Both the position numbers and the translations under genes were made by a program. The notes beneath the pieces are model-generated. The model was not told the origin of the DNA. It was given only the letters and a program-made list of their open reading frames with translations, and did no database searches. Below are positions 39,834-48,255 of a stretch of 64,000 nucleotides of DNA, in pieces; the first letter of the stretch is position 1, and the number at the start of each line of letters is the position of its first letter. The DNA is from Maribacter algarum (ex Lu et al. 2025) (nom. illeg.). GTDB taxonomy: Bacteria > Bacteroidota > Bacteroidia > Flavobacteriales > Flavobacteriaceae. The stretch is taken from the NCBI GenBank assembly GCA_947495915.1, contig CANMAW010000010.1:1-64000 (forward strand), in the 5' to 3' direction.

Positions 39834-40280
39834 ATGAATGTTGAGCAAATCATAAAAACCGAAAAAGAAATTCCGCTTCAAAGCAGAACAATCATTCACT
39901 TGTTACTAGTTAATAACAAAGTAAGTGAAGCAATGACCGCATGCTTAAAGCCTTTCGAGGTGTCACCACAACAGTTCAATGTGCTTCGTATTCTAAGGGG
40001 TCAAAATGGCAAACCCGCCAACCTATCAACTTTAAACGATAGAATGGTTACCAAAATGAGCAATACTACTCGATTGGTCGACAAACTAATTTTGAAACAA
40101 CTTGTTGATCGTAAAGTATGCCCTTCAAATCGTCGTAAAGTTGAAATTACAATTACTTCTAAAGGTCTGGAAGAATTAAAAAAAATGGATAACGCTGTAA
40201 TCACAATTGAAAAAGAGATCTTGAAAAACGTTTCAACTACAGAACTTGAAGAATTAAATAGATTATTAAATAAATTTTAA
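39834..40280 (+). CDS. MarR family transcriptional regulator
   Basis: A 148-residue dimeric winged-helix regulator. The winged helix-turn-helix covers about residues 40-105 (SPQQFNVLRILRGQNGKPANLSTLNDRMV, then TTRLVDKLILKQLVDRKVCPSNRRKVEITIT). Flanking helices form the dimer interface. It heads a group with a nitroreductase and a YceI gene, a common flavobacterial arrangement. Regulation of these genes in response to a small molecule or oxidation is inferred; no Cys pair typical of OhrR is obvious. Confidence 0.93.
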   Translation: MNVEQIIKTEKEIPLQSRTIIHLLLVNNKVSEAMTACLKPFEVSPQQFNVLRILRGQNGKPANLSTLNDRMVTKMSNTTRLVDKLILKQLVDRKVCPSNRRKVEITITSKGLEELKKMDNAVITIEKEILKNVSTTELEELNRLLNKF

Positions 40281-40287
40281 ATTACAA

Positions 40288-40920
40288 ATGAACACTTATA
40301 TAGAAAGTTTACAATGGCGATACGCAACAAAAAAGTTTGACGCCAACAAAAAAATATCTGATAATGATTTGCAAATTCTTTTAGAATCAATGCGCCTAAG
40401 CGCCTCATCTTATGGCTTACAACCGTACCATATCTTTGTAATCACCGATCAAGCAATACGTAAAAAACTACAACCTGTTTCATGGGGGCAAACCCAAATA
40501 GTTGATGCATCACATTTAATTGTGATGGCAAACAAAACAGAAGTTAACAACATCTTTATTGATCACTACCTTGAAAATGTTAGTAACACAAGAAAAATTC
40601 CTCTTGAAGGATTAAATCAATACGCTGATTTCATGAAGTCAAAAGTAACCAGCTTAACATCAGAAGAACAAAACACATGGGCGGCCAAGCAAAACTATAT
40701 TGTTCTTGGAAACTTGCTATCTGCTGCAGCGACTTTAGAAATTGATACGTGCCCAATGGAAGGTTTTGAAGCAGCAGCATATAATGAAATTTTAGGCCTA
40801 ACTGAAAAAGGTTTATCAGCTACAGTAGTAGCAGCCGTTGGATATCGTTCATCAGAAGATGAAACCCAGCACTACGCAAAAGTTCGCCAACCGGAAAATG
40901 AATTATTTACACACCTATAA
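40288..40920 (+). CDS. NAD(P)H-dependent oxidoreductase, nitroreductase (NfsB-like) family
   Basis: A 210-residue FMN flavoprotein. The N-terminus ESLQWRYATKKFDANKKIS is the NfsB-type FMN-phosphate motif, followed by MRLSASSYGLQPYHIFVI and the C-terminal KVRQPENELF. Family members reduce nitroaromatics, quinones or pteridines with NAD(P)H. It starts 7 bases after marR, so it is probably controlled by it. Confidence 0.92.
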   Translation: MNTYIESLQWRYATKKFDANKKISDNDLQILLESMRLSASSYGLQPYHIFVITDQAIRKKLQPVSWGQTQIVDASHLIVMANKTEVNNIFIDHYLENVSNTRKIPLEGLNQYADFMKSKVTSLTSEEQNTWAAKQNYIVLGNLLSAAATLEIDTCPMEGFEAAAYNEILGLTEKGLSATVVAAVGYRSSEDETQHYAKVRQPENELFTHL

Positions 40921-40957
40921 TTTTAAACACTAATTATTTACACTTAAATTTAAAGAA

Positions 40958-41536
40958 ATGAAAAAGTCAGTATTAAGTTTAGCATTAGCAGTAGTTTTTG
41001 GAACAACTGCATTCGCAACAACACCAGTAGATGGTGAGAAAAAAGAAGTAAACGTAGAAACAAGTACTGTTTCTTGGAAAGCTTATAAAGTAACCGGGTC
41101 TCATAATGGTACAGTTGCCCTAAAAGAAGGTGCTCTTATTTTTGATGGAGAAACACTAACGGGCGGAGAATTTACAGTTGATATGCCTTCAATAATCGCC
41201 ACCGACTTAGAAGGAGATATGAAAGGTAAATTAGAAGGCCATTTGAAATCTGATGATTTCTTTGGTGTTAAAGCACACCCTACAGCTAGCCTAGTTTTTA
41301 CAGCAGTAAAAGCTTCTGGTAAAAACTCTTATGAAGTTACTGGAGATTTAACAATAAAAGGTATCACAAAACCTGTTACCTTTGATGTATCAATTTATGG
41401 CAGCAAAGCAACAGCAACATTAAAAGTTGACCGAGCAGCTTACGATATTAAGTATGGTTCTGGTAGCTTTTTTGATAATTTAGGAGACAAAACCATCTAT
41501 GACGAGTTTGATTTAGTTGTAGACTTAGAGTTTTAG
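40958..41536 (+). CDS. YceI family periplasmic protein
   Basis: A 192-residue exported lipocalin-fold protein. Signal peptide 1-20 (FGTTAFA). Then VSWKAYKVTGSHNGTV, a central GKLEGHLKSDDFFGVKAHPTASLVF and GDLTIKGITKPVTFDV. YceI proteins bind isoprenoid-type lipids in a beta-barrel. It is the last gene of the marR group and ends at a strong terminator. Confidence 0.95.
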   Translation: MKKSVLSLALAVVFGTTAFATTPVDGEKKEVNVETSTVSWKAYKVTGSHNGTVALKEGALIFDGETLTGGEFTVDMPSIIATDLEGDMKGKLEGHLKSDDFFGVKAHPTASLVFTAVKASGKNSYEVTGDLTIKGITKPVTFDVSIYGSKATATLKVDRAAYDIKYGSGSFFDNLGDKTIYDEFDLVVDLEF

Positions 41537-41559
41537 TAGACTTGACCTCACAGTTAAGC

Positions 41560-41592
41560 AACCTGCACTATTTAACCAGTGCAGGTTTTTTT
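41560..41592 (+). terminator. Terminator of the marR-nitroreductase-yceI transcript
   Basis: A perfect 10-bp stem (41560-41569 with 41578-41587, AACCTGCACT/AGTGCAGGTT) followed by seven T. It insulates the trp operon from upstream transcription. Confidence 0.92.
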
Positions 41593-41611
41593 GTTTTTAT
41601 TTGAACGGTTA

Positions 41612-41642
41612 TTGGTGAATTTAAAAATGATTTCTATATTTG
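41612..41642 (+). promoter_or_regulatory. Promoter of the trp operon
   Basis: TTG (41612-41614), 20 nt, TATATTTG (41635-41642): full match to the Bacteroidota promoter. The start site would fall at about 41647-41650, that is at the ATG of the leader peptide (41648). Confidence 0.75.
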
Positions 41643-41647
41643 AACAA

Positions 41648-41704
41648 ATGAAAACAAGAAACTCAAATACTTGGTGGTGGAACAACTCTCGACAGTCATC
41701 GTGA
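41648..41704 (+). CDS. trpL: trp operon leader peptide
   Basis: An 18-codon frame encoding MKTRNSNTWWWNNSRQSS with three consecutive Trp codons (41672-41680), then TGA at 41702. Position directly after the promoter and before an intrinsic terminator identifies it as the sensor of a transcription attenuator: ribosomes stall at the Trp codons when charged tRNA-Trp is scarce. No Shine-Dalgarno is present and the predicted transcript may begin at the ATG itself. Confidence 0.88.
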   Translation: MKTRNSNTWWWNNSRQSS

Positions 41705-41761
41705 GCTGAGCATCATTGTAGTTAAACTATATAAGGCCTGTCATCACGACAGGCCTTTTTT
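41686..41761 (+). promoter_or_regulatory. trp attenuator (alternative RNA structures)
   Basis: Three structures can be drawn. 1:2 pairs 41686-41692 with 41699-41705 (one U-U mismatch), over the leader stop codon. 3:4 is an intrinsic terminator, 41733-41742 with 41748-41757 (AAGGCCTGTC/GACAGGCCTT), then six T ending at 41761. 2:3 pairs 41699-41704 with 41744-41749, 41707-41709 with 41741-41743 and 41711-41712 with 41739-41740, which excludes both others. Stalling at the Trp codons would cover segment 1 and favour 2:3, allowing read-through into trpE. Confidence 0.8.
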
Positions 41762-41780
41762 AATTCAAAGAATTCATTAT

Positions 41781-43178
41781 ATGAATTACAAACTAACATC
41801 TCATAACAAAAAAATATTAGCAGATACTATTACTCCGGTTAGTGTATATCTAAAAATTAGAGATCGCTTTCCGAATAGTATTTTACTTGAAAGTAGCGAT
41901 TACCACGCAAATGACAACAGTTTTTCATACATCTGCTGCAACCCTATCGCCTCTATTAAGATAGAAAATGAAGTAATTACACAACAGTTTCCTGATGGTT
42001 CAAACGATGAAATACAGATTACTTCACATACTGATGTAGTGAATATCATTCATGATTTTAGTCGACGTTTTGAATCAGGTGAAAGTGATTTCAAATTTAT
42101 TGATAACGGATTGTTTGGCTATATGGCTTATGATGCAGTTCGTTATTATGAAGATGTGCAACTTTCAAAAAAGGAGCACTCCATTGCAATTCCTGATATT
42201 TATTATGCAGTGTATCAAAATATAATCGCAATTAACCACTTCAAAAATGAGGCTTATATTTTTGCGCATTGTTATGAATCTGAAAACAATATTGCTGAAA
42301 TTGAACAGATTTTGAATGTTAAGAATTTTGCTTCCTACAATTTTTCTTTAGATGGAAAAGCCACTTCGAATTTAAAAGACGAAGAATACAAAGAACATGT
42401 AGCTCTAGCGAAAAAACACTGTCAAAGAGGTGATGTATTTCAACTCGTACTTTCACGTAGATTTTCCCAAGGCTTTAAAGGAGATGAATTTAACGTGTAT
42501 CGCGCATTAAGATCTGTAAATCCCTCACCTTATTTATTCTATTTTGACTACGGAGATTTTAAAATATTCGGAAGCTCACCTGAAGCACAACTCGTAGTCA
42601 AAGATGGCACTGCTGAAATACACCCTATTGCCGGCACATTTAAGAGAACTGGCAATGACGAACAAGACGCTATTCTTGCCAAAGAATTGACAGAAGATGA
42701 TAAAGAGAATAGTGAACATGTGATGCTTGTTGATTTAGCTCGAAATGATTTGAGTAGAAATGGTAATATGGTTGAAGTTACCAACTATAGAGAAGTGCAA
42801 TTCTTCTCTCATGTCATACACTTAGTTTCAAAAGTTACAGGTCAAAAGAAAAAAGACATTCCGACAATGAAAGTTGTCGCTGATACTTTTCCTGCTGGTA
42901 CTTTAAGCGGTGCTCCAAAACATATGGCTATGCAACTTATAGAGAAGTACGAAAAAACTAGTCGTGGATACTATGGTGGAGCCATCGGATTTATGGACTT
43001 CAACGGTAATTTCAATCACGCCATTATGATTCGAACATTTTTAAGTAAAAACCATGAATTGCATTATCAAGCAGGCGCCGGTTTAGTTGCGGCTTCTGAT
43101 GCCGAAGATGAATTACAAGAAACCTATAACAAACTTGGTGCTTTAACAAAAGCGCTAGAAATCGCAGAAACAATTTAA
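41781..43178 (+). CDS. trpE: Anthranilate synthase component I
   Basis: A 465-residue chorismate-binding enzyme making anthranilate from chorismate with ammonia supplied by TrpG. Motifs: GDVFQLVLSRRFSQ, FGSSPEAQLVV, HPIAGTFKRTGNDEQD, EHVMLVDLARNDL and FPAGTLSGAPK. It begins 20 bases after the attenuator terminator and 2 bases separate it from trpG. The N-terminal feedback region contains LLESSDYH, similar to the LLES tryptophan-binding motif. Confidence 0.97.
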   Translation: MNYKLTSHNKKILADTITPVSVYLKIRDRFPNSILLESSDYHANDNSFSYICCNPIASIKIENEVITQQFPDGSNDEIQITSHTDVVNIIHDFSRRFESGESDFKFIDNGLFGYMAYDAVRYYEDVQLSKKEHSIAIPDIYYAVYQNIIAINHFKNEAYIFAHCYESENNIAEIEQILNVKNFASYNFSLDGKATSNLKDEEYKEHVALAKKHCQRGDVFQLVLSRRFSQGFKGDEFNVYRALRSVNPSPYLFYFDYGDFKIFGSSPEAQLVVKDGTAEIHPIAGTFKRTGNDEQDAILAKELTEDDKENSEHVMLVDLARNDLSRNGNMVEVTNYREVQFFSHVIHLVSKVTGQKKKDIPTMKVVADTFPAGTLSGAPKHMAMQLIEKYEKTSRGYYGGAIGFMDFNGNFNHAIMIRTFLSKNHELHYQAGAGLVAASDAEDELQETYNKLGALTKALEIAETI

Positions 43179-43180
43179 AA

Positions 43181-43747
43181 ATGAAAAAGATACTTGTTAT
43201 AGATAACTACGACAGCTTTACGTATAACCTCGTTCATTATTTAGAAGATTTAGATTGTGAAGTAACAGTAAAACGAAACGATCAATTAAGTATTGAAGAA
43301 GTTGATGCTTTTGATAAAATAGTCTTATCTCCCGGACCTGGAATACCTGATGAAGCCGGACTCTTAAAAGAGATCATTGCAACCTATGCACCTACCAAAA
43401 GTATTTTTGGGGTATGTTTGGGCCAGCAAGCTATTGCAGAAGTTTTTGGTGGTTCTTTAATCAATTTAGACCAAGTGTATCATGGTATTGCAAGTACCAT
43501 TAAAATCACCAAAACTGATGATATATTATTCAAAGACCTAGGCAGTGAAATTGAGGTAGGTCGCTATCATTCGTGGGTTGTAAATCCTGATTTACCAGAA
43601 GCTTTGGAAGCAACTTCTTTTGATAAAAACGGGCAAGTTATGTCAATTCGTCATAAAGAATATGATGTATGTGCAGTACAATACCACCCAGAGTCAGTAC
43701 TTACCCCAAATGGAAAAAAAATATTGGAAAATTGGTTAAATAATTAG
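43181..43747 (+). CDS. trpG: Anthranilate synthase component II (glutamine amidotransferase)
   Basis: A 188-residue class I glutamine amidotransferase that feeds ammonia to TrpE. Catalytic triad: Cys79 in GVCLGQQ, with His169 and Glu171 in QYHPES. IDNYDSFTYNLVHYL and SPGPGIP are typical. Its position directly after trpE favours TrpG over the p-aminobenzoate partner PabA, though some bacteria share one subunit. Confidence 0.96.
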   Translation: MKKILVIDNYDSFTYNLVHYLEDLDCEVTVKRNDQLSIEEVDAFDKIVLSPGPGIPDEAGLLKEIIATYAPTKSIFGVCLGQQAIAEVFGGSLINLDQVYHGIASTIKITKTDDILFKDLGSEIEVGRYHSWVVNPDLPEALEATSFDKNGQVMSIRHKEYDVCAVQYHPESVLTPNGKKILENWLNN

Positions 43748-43750
43748 ACA

Positions 43751-44743
43751 ATGAAAGACGTATTAAACCGACTTATAAACCACGATATTTTGGCAAAAGA
43801 AGATGCCAAACAAATTTTAGTAAATATTGCCAAGGGTGATTACAATACGAGCCAAATAGCAGCTTTTCTTACCGTTTATATGATGCGAAGCATAACCATA
43901 GAAGAATTAGAAGGTTTTCGCGATGCTCTGTTAGATTTATGCTTAGCTATCGATTTATTAGCATATAACCCTGTTGATTTGTGTGGCACAGGGGGTGACG
44001 GCAAAGATACTTTTAATATTTCCACCTTAGCTTCTTTTGTAACAGCTGGTGCTGGGGTTAAGGTAACTAAGCATGGCAACTATGGCGTTTCTTCGAAGTG
44101 TGGCAGCAGTAATGTTATGGAATTTTTAGGTATTAAATTTAGCAACGAGGCTGATTTTCTTGAACGATCAATTGATAAAGCGGGCATTTGTGTATTACAC
44201 GCACCGCTATTTCATCCAGCAATGAAAAATGTAGCTCCGATAAGACGTGAACTAGCCGTTAAAACCTTTTTCAATATGTTGGGGCCAATGGTAAATCCGG
44301 CATTTCCAAAAAATCAAATGGTAGGTGTATTTAATTTAGAGTTGGCAAGAATGTATGGCTACTTATATCAAAACACCGACAAAAACTTTACTGTTTTACA
44401 TGCCCTAGATGGTTATGATGAAATATCACTTACCGGTGACACCAAAACAATTTCAAACACATCTGAGGGTATGATCAAACCTTCCGATTTTGGATTAAAA
44501 GCGATTCAACAATCTGAAATTGTTGGTGGCGATAGCATTGAAGAATCTGCTCAAATTTTCTTGAATGTATTACAAGGCAAAGGTACTGACGCACAAAATA
44601 ATGTGGTATGTGCGAATGCTGGTGTAGCAATTGCAACTGTAGAAAAAATAACCCTTAAAGACGGATTTGAAAAAGCAAAAGAATCGCTGCACAATGGTAA
44701 CGGATTACAGGCTTTACGAAAATTACAAGAACTTAGTAAATAG
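43751..44743 (+). CDS. trpD: Anthranilate phosphoribosyltransferase
   Basis: A 330-residue enzyme transferring phosphoribose from PRPP to anthranilate. Motifs: CGTGGDGKDTFNIST, KHGNYGVSSKCGSSNVMEFLG and HPAMKNVAPIRRELAVKTFFNMLGP (in part). It lies 3 bases after trpG and 6 before trpC. Confidence 0.97.
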   Translation: MKDVLNRLINHDILAKEDAKQILVNIAKGDYNTSQIAAFLTVYMMRSITIEELEGFRDALLDLCLAIDLLAYNPVDLCGTGGDGKDTFNISTLASFVTAGAGVKVTKHGNYGVSSKCGSSNVMEFLGIKFSNEADFLERSIDKAGICVLHAPLFHPAMKNVAPIRRELAVKTFFNMLGPMVNPAFPKNQMVGVFNLELARMYGYLYQNTDKNFTVLHALDGYDEISLTGDTKTISNTSEGMIKPSDFGLKAIQQSEIVGGDSIEESAQIFLNVLQGKGTDAQNNVVCANAGVAIATVEKITLKDGFEKAKESLHNGNGLQALRKLQELSK

Positions 44744-44749
44744 TATTCA

Positions 44750-45532
44750 ATGAATATTCTTGATAAAATAGTTAAGGACAAATACAAAGAAGTTGATTTA
44801 AAACAATCGATAATTCCTGCTAAACAACTAGAAGCTTCCGTTTTATTTGAAAGAAAAACAACTTCGCTGGCCAACACGTTACGCCATAGTCAAACGGGGA
44901 TTATCGCAGAACACAAAAGGAGATCTCCATCCAAAGAAACCATCAATCAAAATACCAATGTGGGGCAAGTAGCGCATGGGTATGAAAATGCTGGAGTTTC
45001 TGGCATGAGCGTGCTAACAGATATTAAATATTTCGGTGGCTCTATTGAAGATTTGGTTCTTGCTAGAGCTTCGGTACAAATGCCGTTGTTGAGAAAAGAA
45101 TTCATCATTAGTGAGTATCAAATTTTAGAAGCAAAAGCATACGGCGCTGATGTTATTTTACTGATCGCTGCTATTTTAAGTAAAGAAGAAATCAAGACCT
45201 TTTCTGAACTTGCAAAACAATTGGGGTTAGATGTTTTGCTTGAGGTGCACAATGAAGCAGAATTGCAAAAGTCGATTATGCCTAGTTTAGATATGCTTGG
45301 CGTGAACAATAGAAATTTGAAAACTTTTGAAGTCAGCCTAGAAACGAGCAAATCACTTTCGAAGTTGATTCCTGATGATTTTGTTAAAGTGTCGGAAAGC
45401 GGAATCAGTTCCATCGATGCTATTACCGATTTAAAGCAATATGGGTACCAAGGGTTCTTAATTGGAGAGAATTTCATGAAGACTGAAAACCCTGGAAAAA
45501 GTGCCAAAGAATTTATTCAAAAACTACGCTAA
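44750..45532 (+). CDS. trpC: Indole-3-glycerol phosphate synthase
   Basis: A 260-residue TIM-barrel enzyme. EHKRRSPSKETI holds the catalytic Lys loop, and SVLTDIKYFGGS, LLRKEFIISEYQILEAKAYGAD, GVNNRNLKTF and VSESGISS follow the family. It is not fused to TrpF, which is encoded 2 bases downstream. Confidence 0.97.
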   Translation: MNILDKIVKDKYKEVDLKQSIIPAKQLEASVLFERKTTSLANTLRHSQTGIIAEHKRRSPSKETINQNTNVGQVAHGYENAGVSGMSVLTDIKYFGGSIEDLVLARASVQMPLLRKEFIISEYQILEAKAYGADVILLIAAILSKEEIKTFSELAKQLGLDVLLEVHNEAELQKSIMPSLDMLGVNNRNLKTFEVSLETSKSLSKLIPDDFVKVSESGISSIDAITDLKQYGYQGFLIGENFMKTENPGKSAKEFIQKLR

Positions 45533-45534
45533 CA

Positions 45535-46212
45535 GTGGACTATTATTATTCAAATAAGGATAAAAACGCAACGGCTAAGACGACTAACAAGTTGCGATTA
45601 AAGGTCTGTGGAATGAATGCCAACACCTCAGAGGTGGCAGCATTAAAGCCCGATTATTTAGGGTTTATCTTTTGGGAACCATCAAAAAGATATTTTAATG
45701 GTGATCTACCGTCAATTCCGCATGGCATTAAAAAGGTTGGAGTGTTTGTTGATGCTACGGTAGAAGATATCATTGACAAGGTTGAAAAATATCAACTCTT
45801 ATTGGTGCAACTACATGGCAACGAATCTCCTAATTTTTGTGAAATGCTACGCAAAAAAATACCTCAAATAGAAATCATCAAAGTTTTTTCATTAAAAGAT
45901 GAATTTGACTTTACGGCCTTAAAAGCCTTTGAAGAGGTTTGTGACTATTATCTATTTGATACCAAGGGAAAATTACCCGGAGGAAATGGGTATGTTTTTA
46001 ATTGGAAAGTACTCAGCAAATACCCTTCTACCAAACCTTTTTTTCTTAGCGGAGGAATTGGATTGAATGAAACAGAAGCCATTGAAGAATTTATGAGTCG
46101 ACCGGAAGCACAGTACTGTTACGCTATTGATGTGAATAGTAAATTCGAAATTGAACCTGGCTTGAAAGACATTGAAAAATTAGAAAAGTTTAAAGACATA
46201 TTAGGGAAATAG
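45535..46212 (+). CDS. trpF: Phosphoribosylanthranilate isomerase
   Basis: A 225-residue TIM-barrel isomerase: LRLKVCGMNAN (catalytic Cys), PDYLGFIFWEPSKRYF, GVFVDA, LVQLHGNESP and LFDTKGKLPGGNG (catalytic Asp). The start is GTG, 2 bases after trpC, giving an N-terminal extension of about 20 residues before LKVCGM. A TTG at about 45592 would give the usual length. An intergenic CTGCG-GTT-CGCAG hairpin (46215-46227) follows the stop. Confidence 0.93.
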   Translation: MDYYYSNKDKNATAKTTNKLRLKVCGMNANTSEVAALKPDYLGFIFWEPSKRYFNGDLPSIPHGIKKVGVFVDATVEDIIDKVEKYQLLLVQLHGNESPNFCEMLRKKIPQIEIIKVFSLKDEFDFTALKAFEEVCDYYLFDTKGKLPGGNGYVFNWKVLSKYPSTKPFFLSGGIGLNETEAIEEFMSRPEAQYCYAIDVNSKFEIEPGLKDIEKLEKFKDILGK

Positions 46213-46260
46213 CACTGCGGTTCGCAGCGATTATTTACAAAATTTGGAAACCGAATTATT

Positions 46261-47445
46261 ATGAAATATCACGTAAACGAAAAAGGATACTATGGAGAAT
46301 TTGGTGGAGCATTCATTCCTGAAATGCTTTATCCTAATGTAGAAGAATTACGTCAAAAGTATTTAGAAATTATGTATGAAGATTCTTTTCAAAAAGAATT
46401 TCATCAATTACTTAAAGACTATGTTGGCCGACCATCACCTTTGTATTTTGCAAAACGCCTATCAGAAAAACATGGTTGTAAAATTTATCTCAAAAGAGAA
46501 GATTTAAATCATACCGGGGCGCACAAAGTAAATAATACCATCGGTCAAATTTTAATGGCCAAAAAATTAGGCAAAACCCGAATTATTGCAGAAACTGGCG
46601 CTGGCCAACATGGCGTTGCTACCGCAACAGTTTGTGCTTTAATGGGCATGGAGTGTATCGTATATATGGGCGAGATTGACATTGCACGTCAAGCACCCAA
46701 TGTTGCGCGTATGAAAATGCTAGGTGCAACGGTTCGCCCAGCGTTATCAGGCAGCCGTACACTGAAAGATGCAACTAACGAAGCCATTCGTGATTGGATT
46801 AACAACCCCGTTGACACGCATTATATTATCGGCTCTGCAATTGGACCACACCCCTACCCTGATATGGTTACACGATTTCAATCCATCATTTCTGAAGAAA
46901 TTAAATGGCAACTAAAAGAGAAAGAAGGTCGTGAAAATCCTGATTATGTTGTTGCTTGTATTGGTGGAGGGAGTAATGCCGCTGGTACCTATTACCATTT
47001 TTTAGATGAAAAAGAGGTAGGCATTATTGCAGTTGAAGCAGCTGGAAAAGGAGTAGATTCTGGCGAAAGTGCTGCAACATCTGCCTTGGGTAAAATAGGA
47101 ATCATTCATGGCTGCAAAACCATGTTAATGCAAACCCCAGACGGACAAATTACGGAACCCTATTCTATTTCCGCCGGTCTTGATTACCCCGGTGTAGGGC
47201 CGATGCATTCGCATTTGTATCAGACAGCGCGAGCTGAGTTTTATTCCGCTACTGATGATGAAGCTATGACAGCAGGTTTAGAACTTTCACAACTAGAAGG
47301 CATTATTCCTGCAATTGAATCGGGACATGCATTTGCAATTTTTCAACACAAAACCTTCAAACCTGATGACGTGGTAGTTATGAGTTTATCAGGTCGAGGA
47401 GATAAAGATTTAAATACTTACATAGATTACTTTAAGCTAGCATAA
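46261..47445 (+). CDS. trpB: Tryptophan synthase beta chain
   Basis: A 394-residue PLP enzyme that condenses indole with serine. The PLP-binding Lys is Lys89 in [26 protein letters not shown] and GGGSNAAG bind substrate and PLP phosphate. This is the standard TrpB1 form working with TrpA, which overlaps it by one base (TAATG). Confidence 0.98.
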   Translation: MKYHVNEKGYYGEFGGAFIPEMLYPNVEELRQKYLEIMYEDSFQKEFHQLLKDYVGRPSPLYFAKRLSEKHGCKIYLKREDLNHTGAHKVNNTIGQILMAKKLGKTRIIAETGAGQHGVATATVCALMGMECIVYMGEIDIARQAPNVARMKMLGATVRPALSGSRTLKDATNEAIRDWINNPVDTHYIIGSAIGPHPYPDMVTRFQSIISEEIKWQLKEKEGRENPDYVVACIGGGSNAAGTYYHFLDEKEVGIIAVEAAGKGVDSGESAATSALGKIGIIHGCKTMLMQTPDGQITEPYSISAGLDYPGVGPMHSHLYQTARAEFYSATDDEAMTAGLELSQLEGIIPAIESGHAFAIFQHKTFKPDDVVVMSLSGRGDKDLNTYIDYFKLA

Positions 47446-48209
47446 TGACAAATAGGATTAACGACAAAATGCAGGAGAACAAAAAACTCCTTTCTATATA
47501 TTTCACTGCGGGTTATCCGAGTATTAATGATACAGTTCAAATTATACAAGATTTAGAGAACAGTGGTGTTGATATGATCGAAATTGGCCTACCTTTTAGT
47601 GATCCATTAGCCGATGGACCTACTATTCAAGAAAGCTCAACAGCAGCACTTAAAAATGGTATGACCACAGAAACACTTTTCGAACAATTGAAAGATATTC
47701 GCAAATCGGTAACTATTCCACTCATTATTATGGGGTATTTCAATCCTGTTTTACAATATGGTGTTGAAGCTTTTTGTAAAAAATGTGAAGAAATCGGAAT
47801 TGATGGGCTCATTTTACCTGATCTTCCTTTAGATGTTTACGAAGCAGAATACAAATCTATCTTTAAAAAAAATGGTCTTATCAATGTGTTTTTGATTACG
47901 CCACAAACAAGCGATGAACGCATTCAACAAATCGACGAGGCTTCTGACGGATTCATCTATATGGTTAGCTCAGCAAGCGTAACAGGTTCAAAAGAGGGTT
48001 TTGGCAACGAGCAAACAGCTTATTTTGAACGTATTGCGGCAATGAATTTGAAAAATCCACAAGTAGTTGGTTTTGGAATTAAAGATTCTGAAACCTTTCA
48101 AACAGCAACAAAAAACGCTAAAGGAGCCATTATTGGATCGGCTTTCATTAAACACTTAACCAAAGAAGGTGTTAATGCAATACCTGAGTTCATACAAACA
48201 ATTTATTGA
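47445..48209 (+). CDS. trpA: Tryptophan synthase alpha chain
   Basis: A 254-residue TIM-barrel lyase splitting indole-3-glycerol phosphate. Catalytic residues Glu46 and Asp57 are in IEIGLPFSDPLADGP. GFIYMVSSASVTGS and VVGFGIKDSE bind phosphate. Last gene of the complete trpEGDCFBA operon. Confidence 0.97.
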   Translation: MTNRINDKMQENKKLLSIYFTAGYPSINDTVQIIQDLENSGVDMIEIGLPFSDPLADGPTIQESSTAALKNGMTTETLFEQLKDIRKSVTIPLIIMGYFNPVLQYGVEAFCKKCEEIGIDGLILPDLPLDVYEAEYKSIFKKNGLINVFLITPQTSDERIQQIDEASDGFIYMVSSASVTGSKEGFGNEQTAYFERIAAMNLKNPQVVGFGIKDSETFQTATKNAKGAIIGSAFIKHLTKEGVNAIPEFIQTIY

Positions 48210-48255
48210 GTTGAATAATGCGTATTTTTAAACTATAAAAATAGATCTCTACTAA

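Noticed and set aside
46215-46227. CTGCG-GTT-CGCAG hairpin between trpF and trpB as a terminator
   Set aside because: Only 5 bp and no T-run follow; at most a processing or spacer element.
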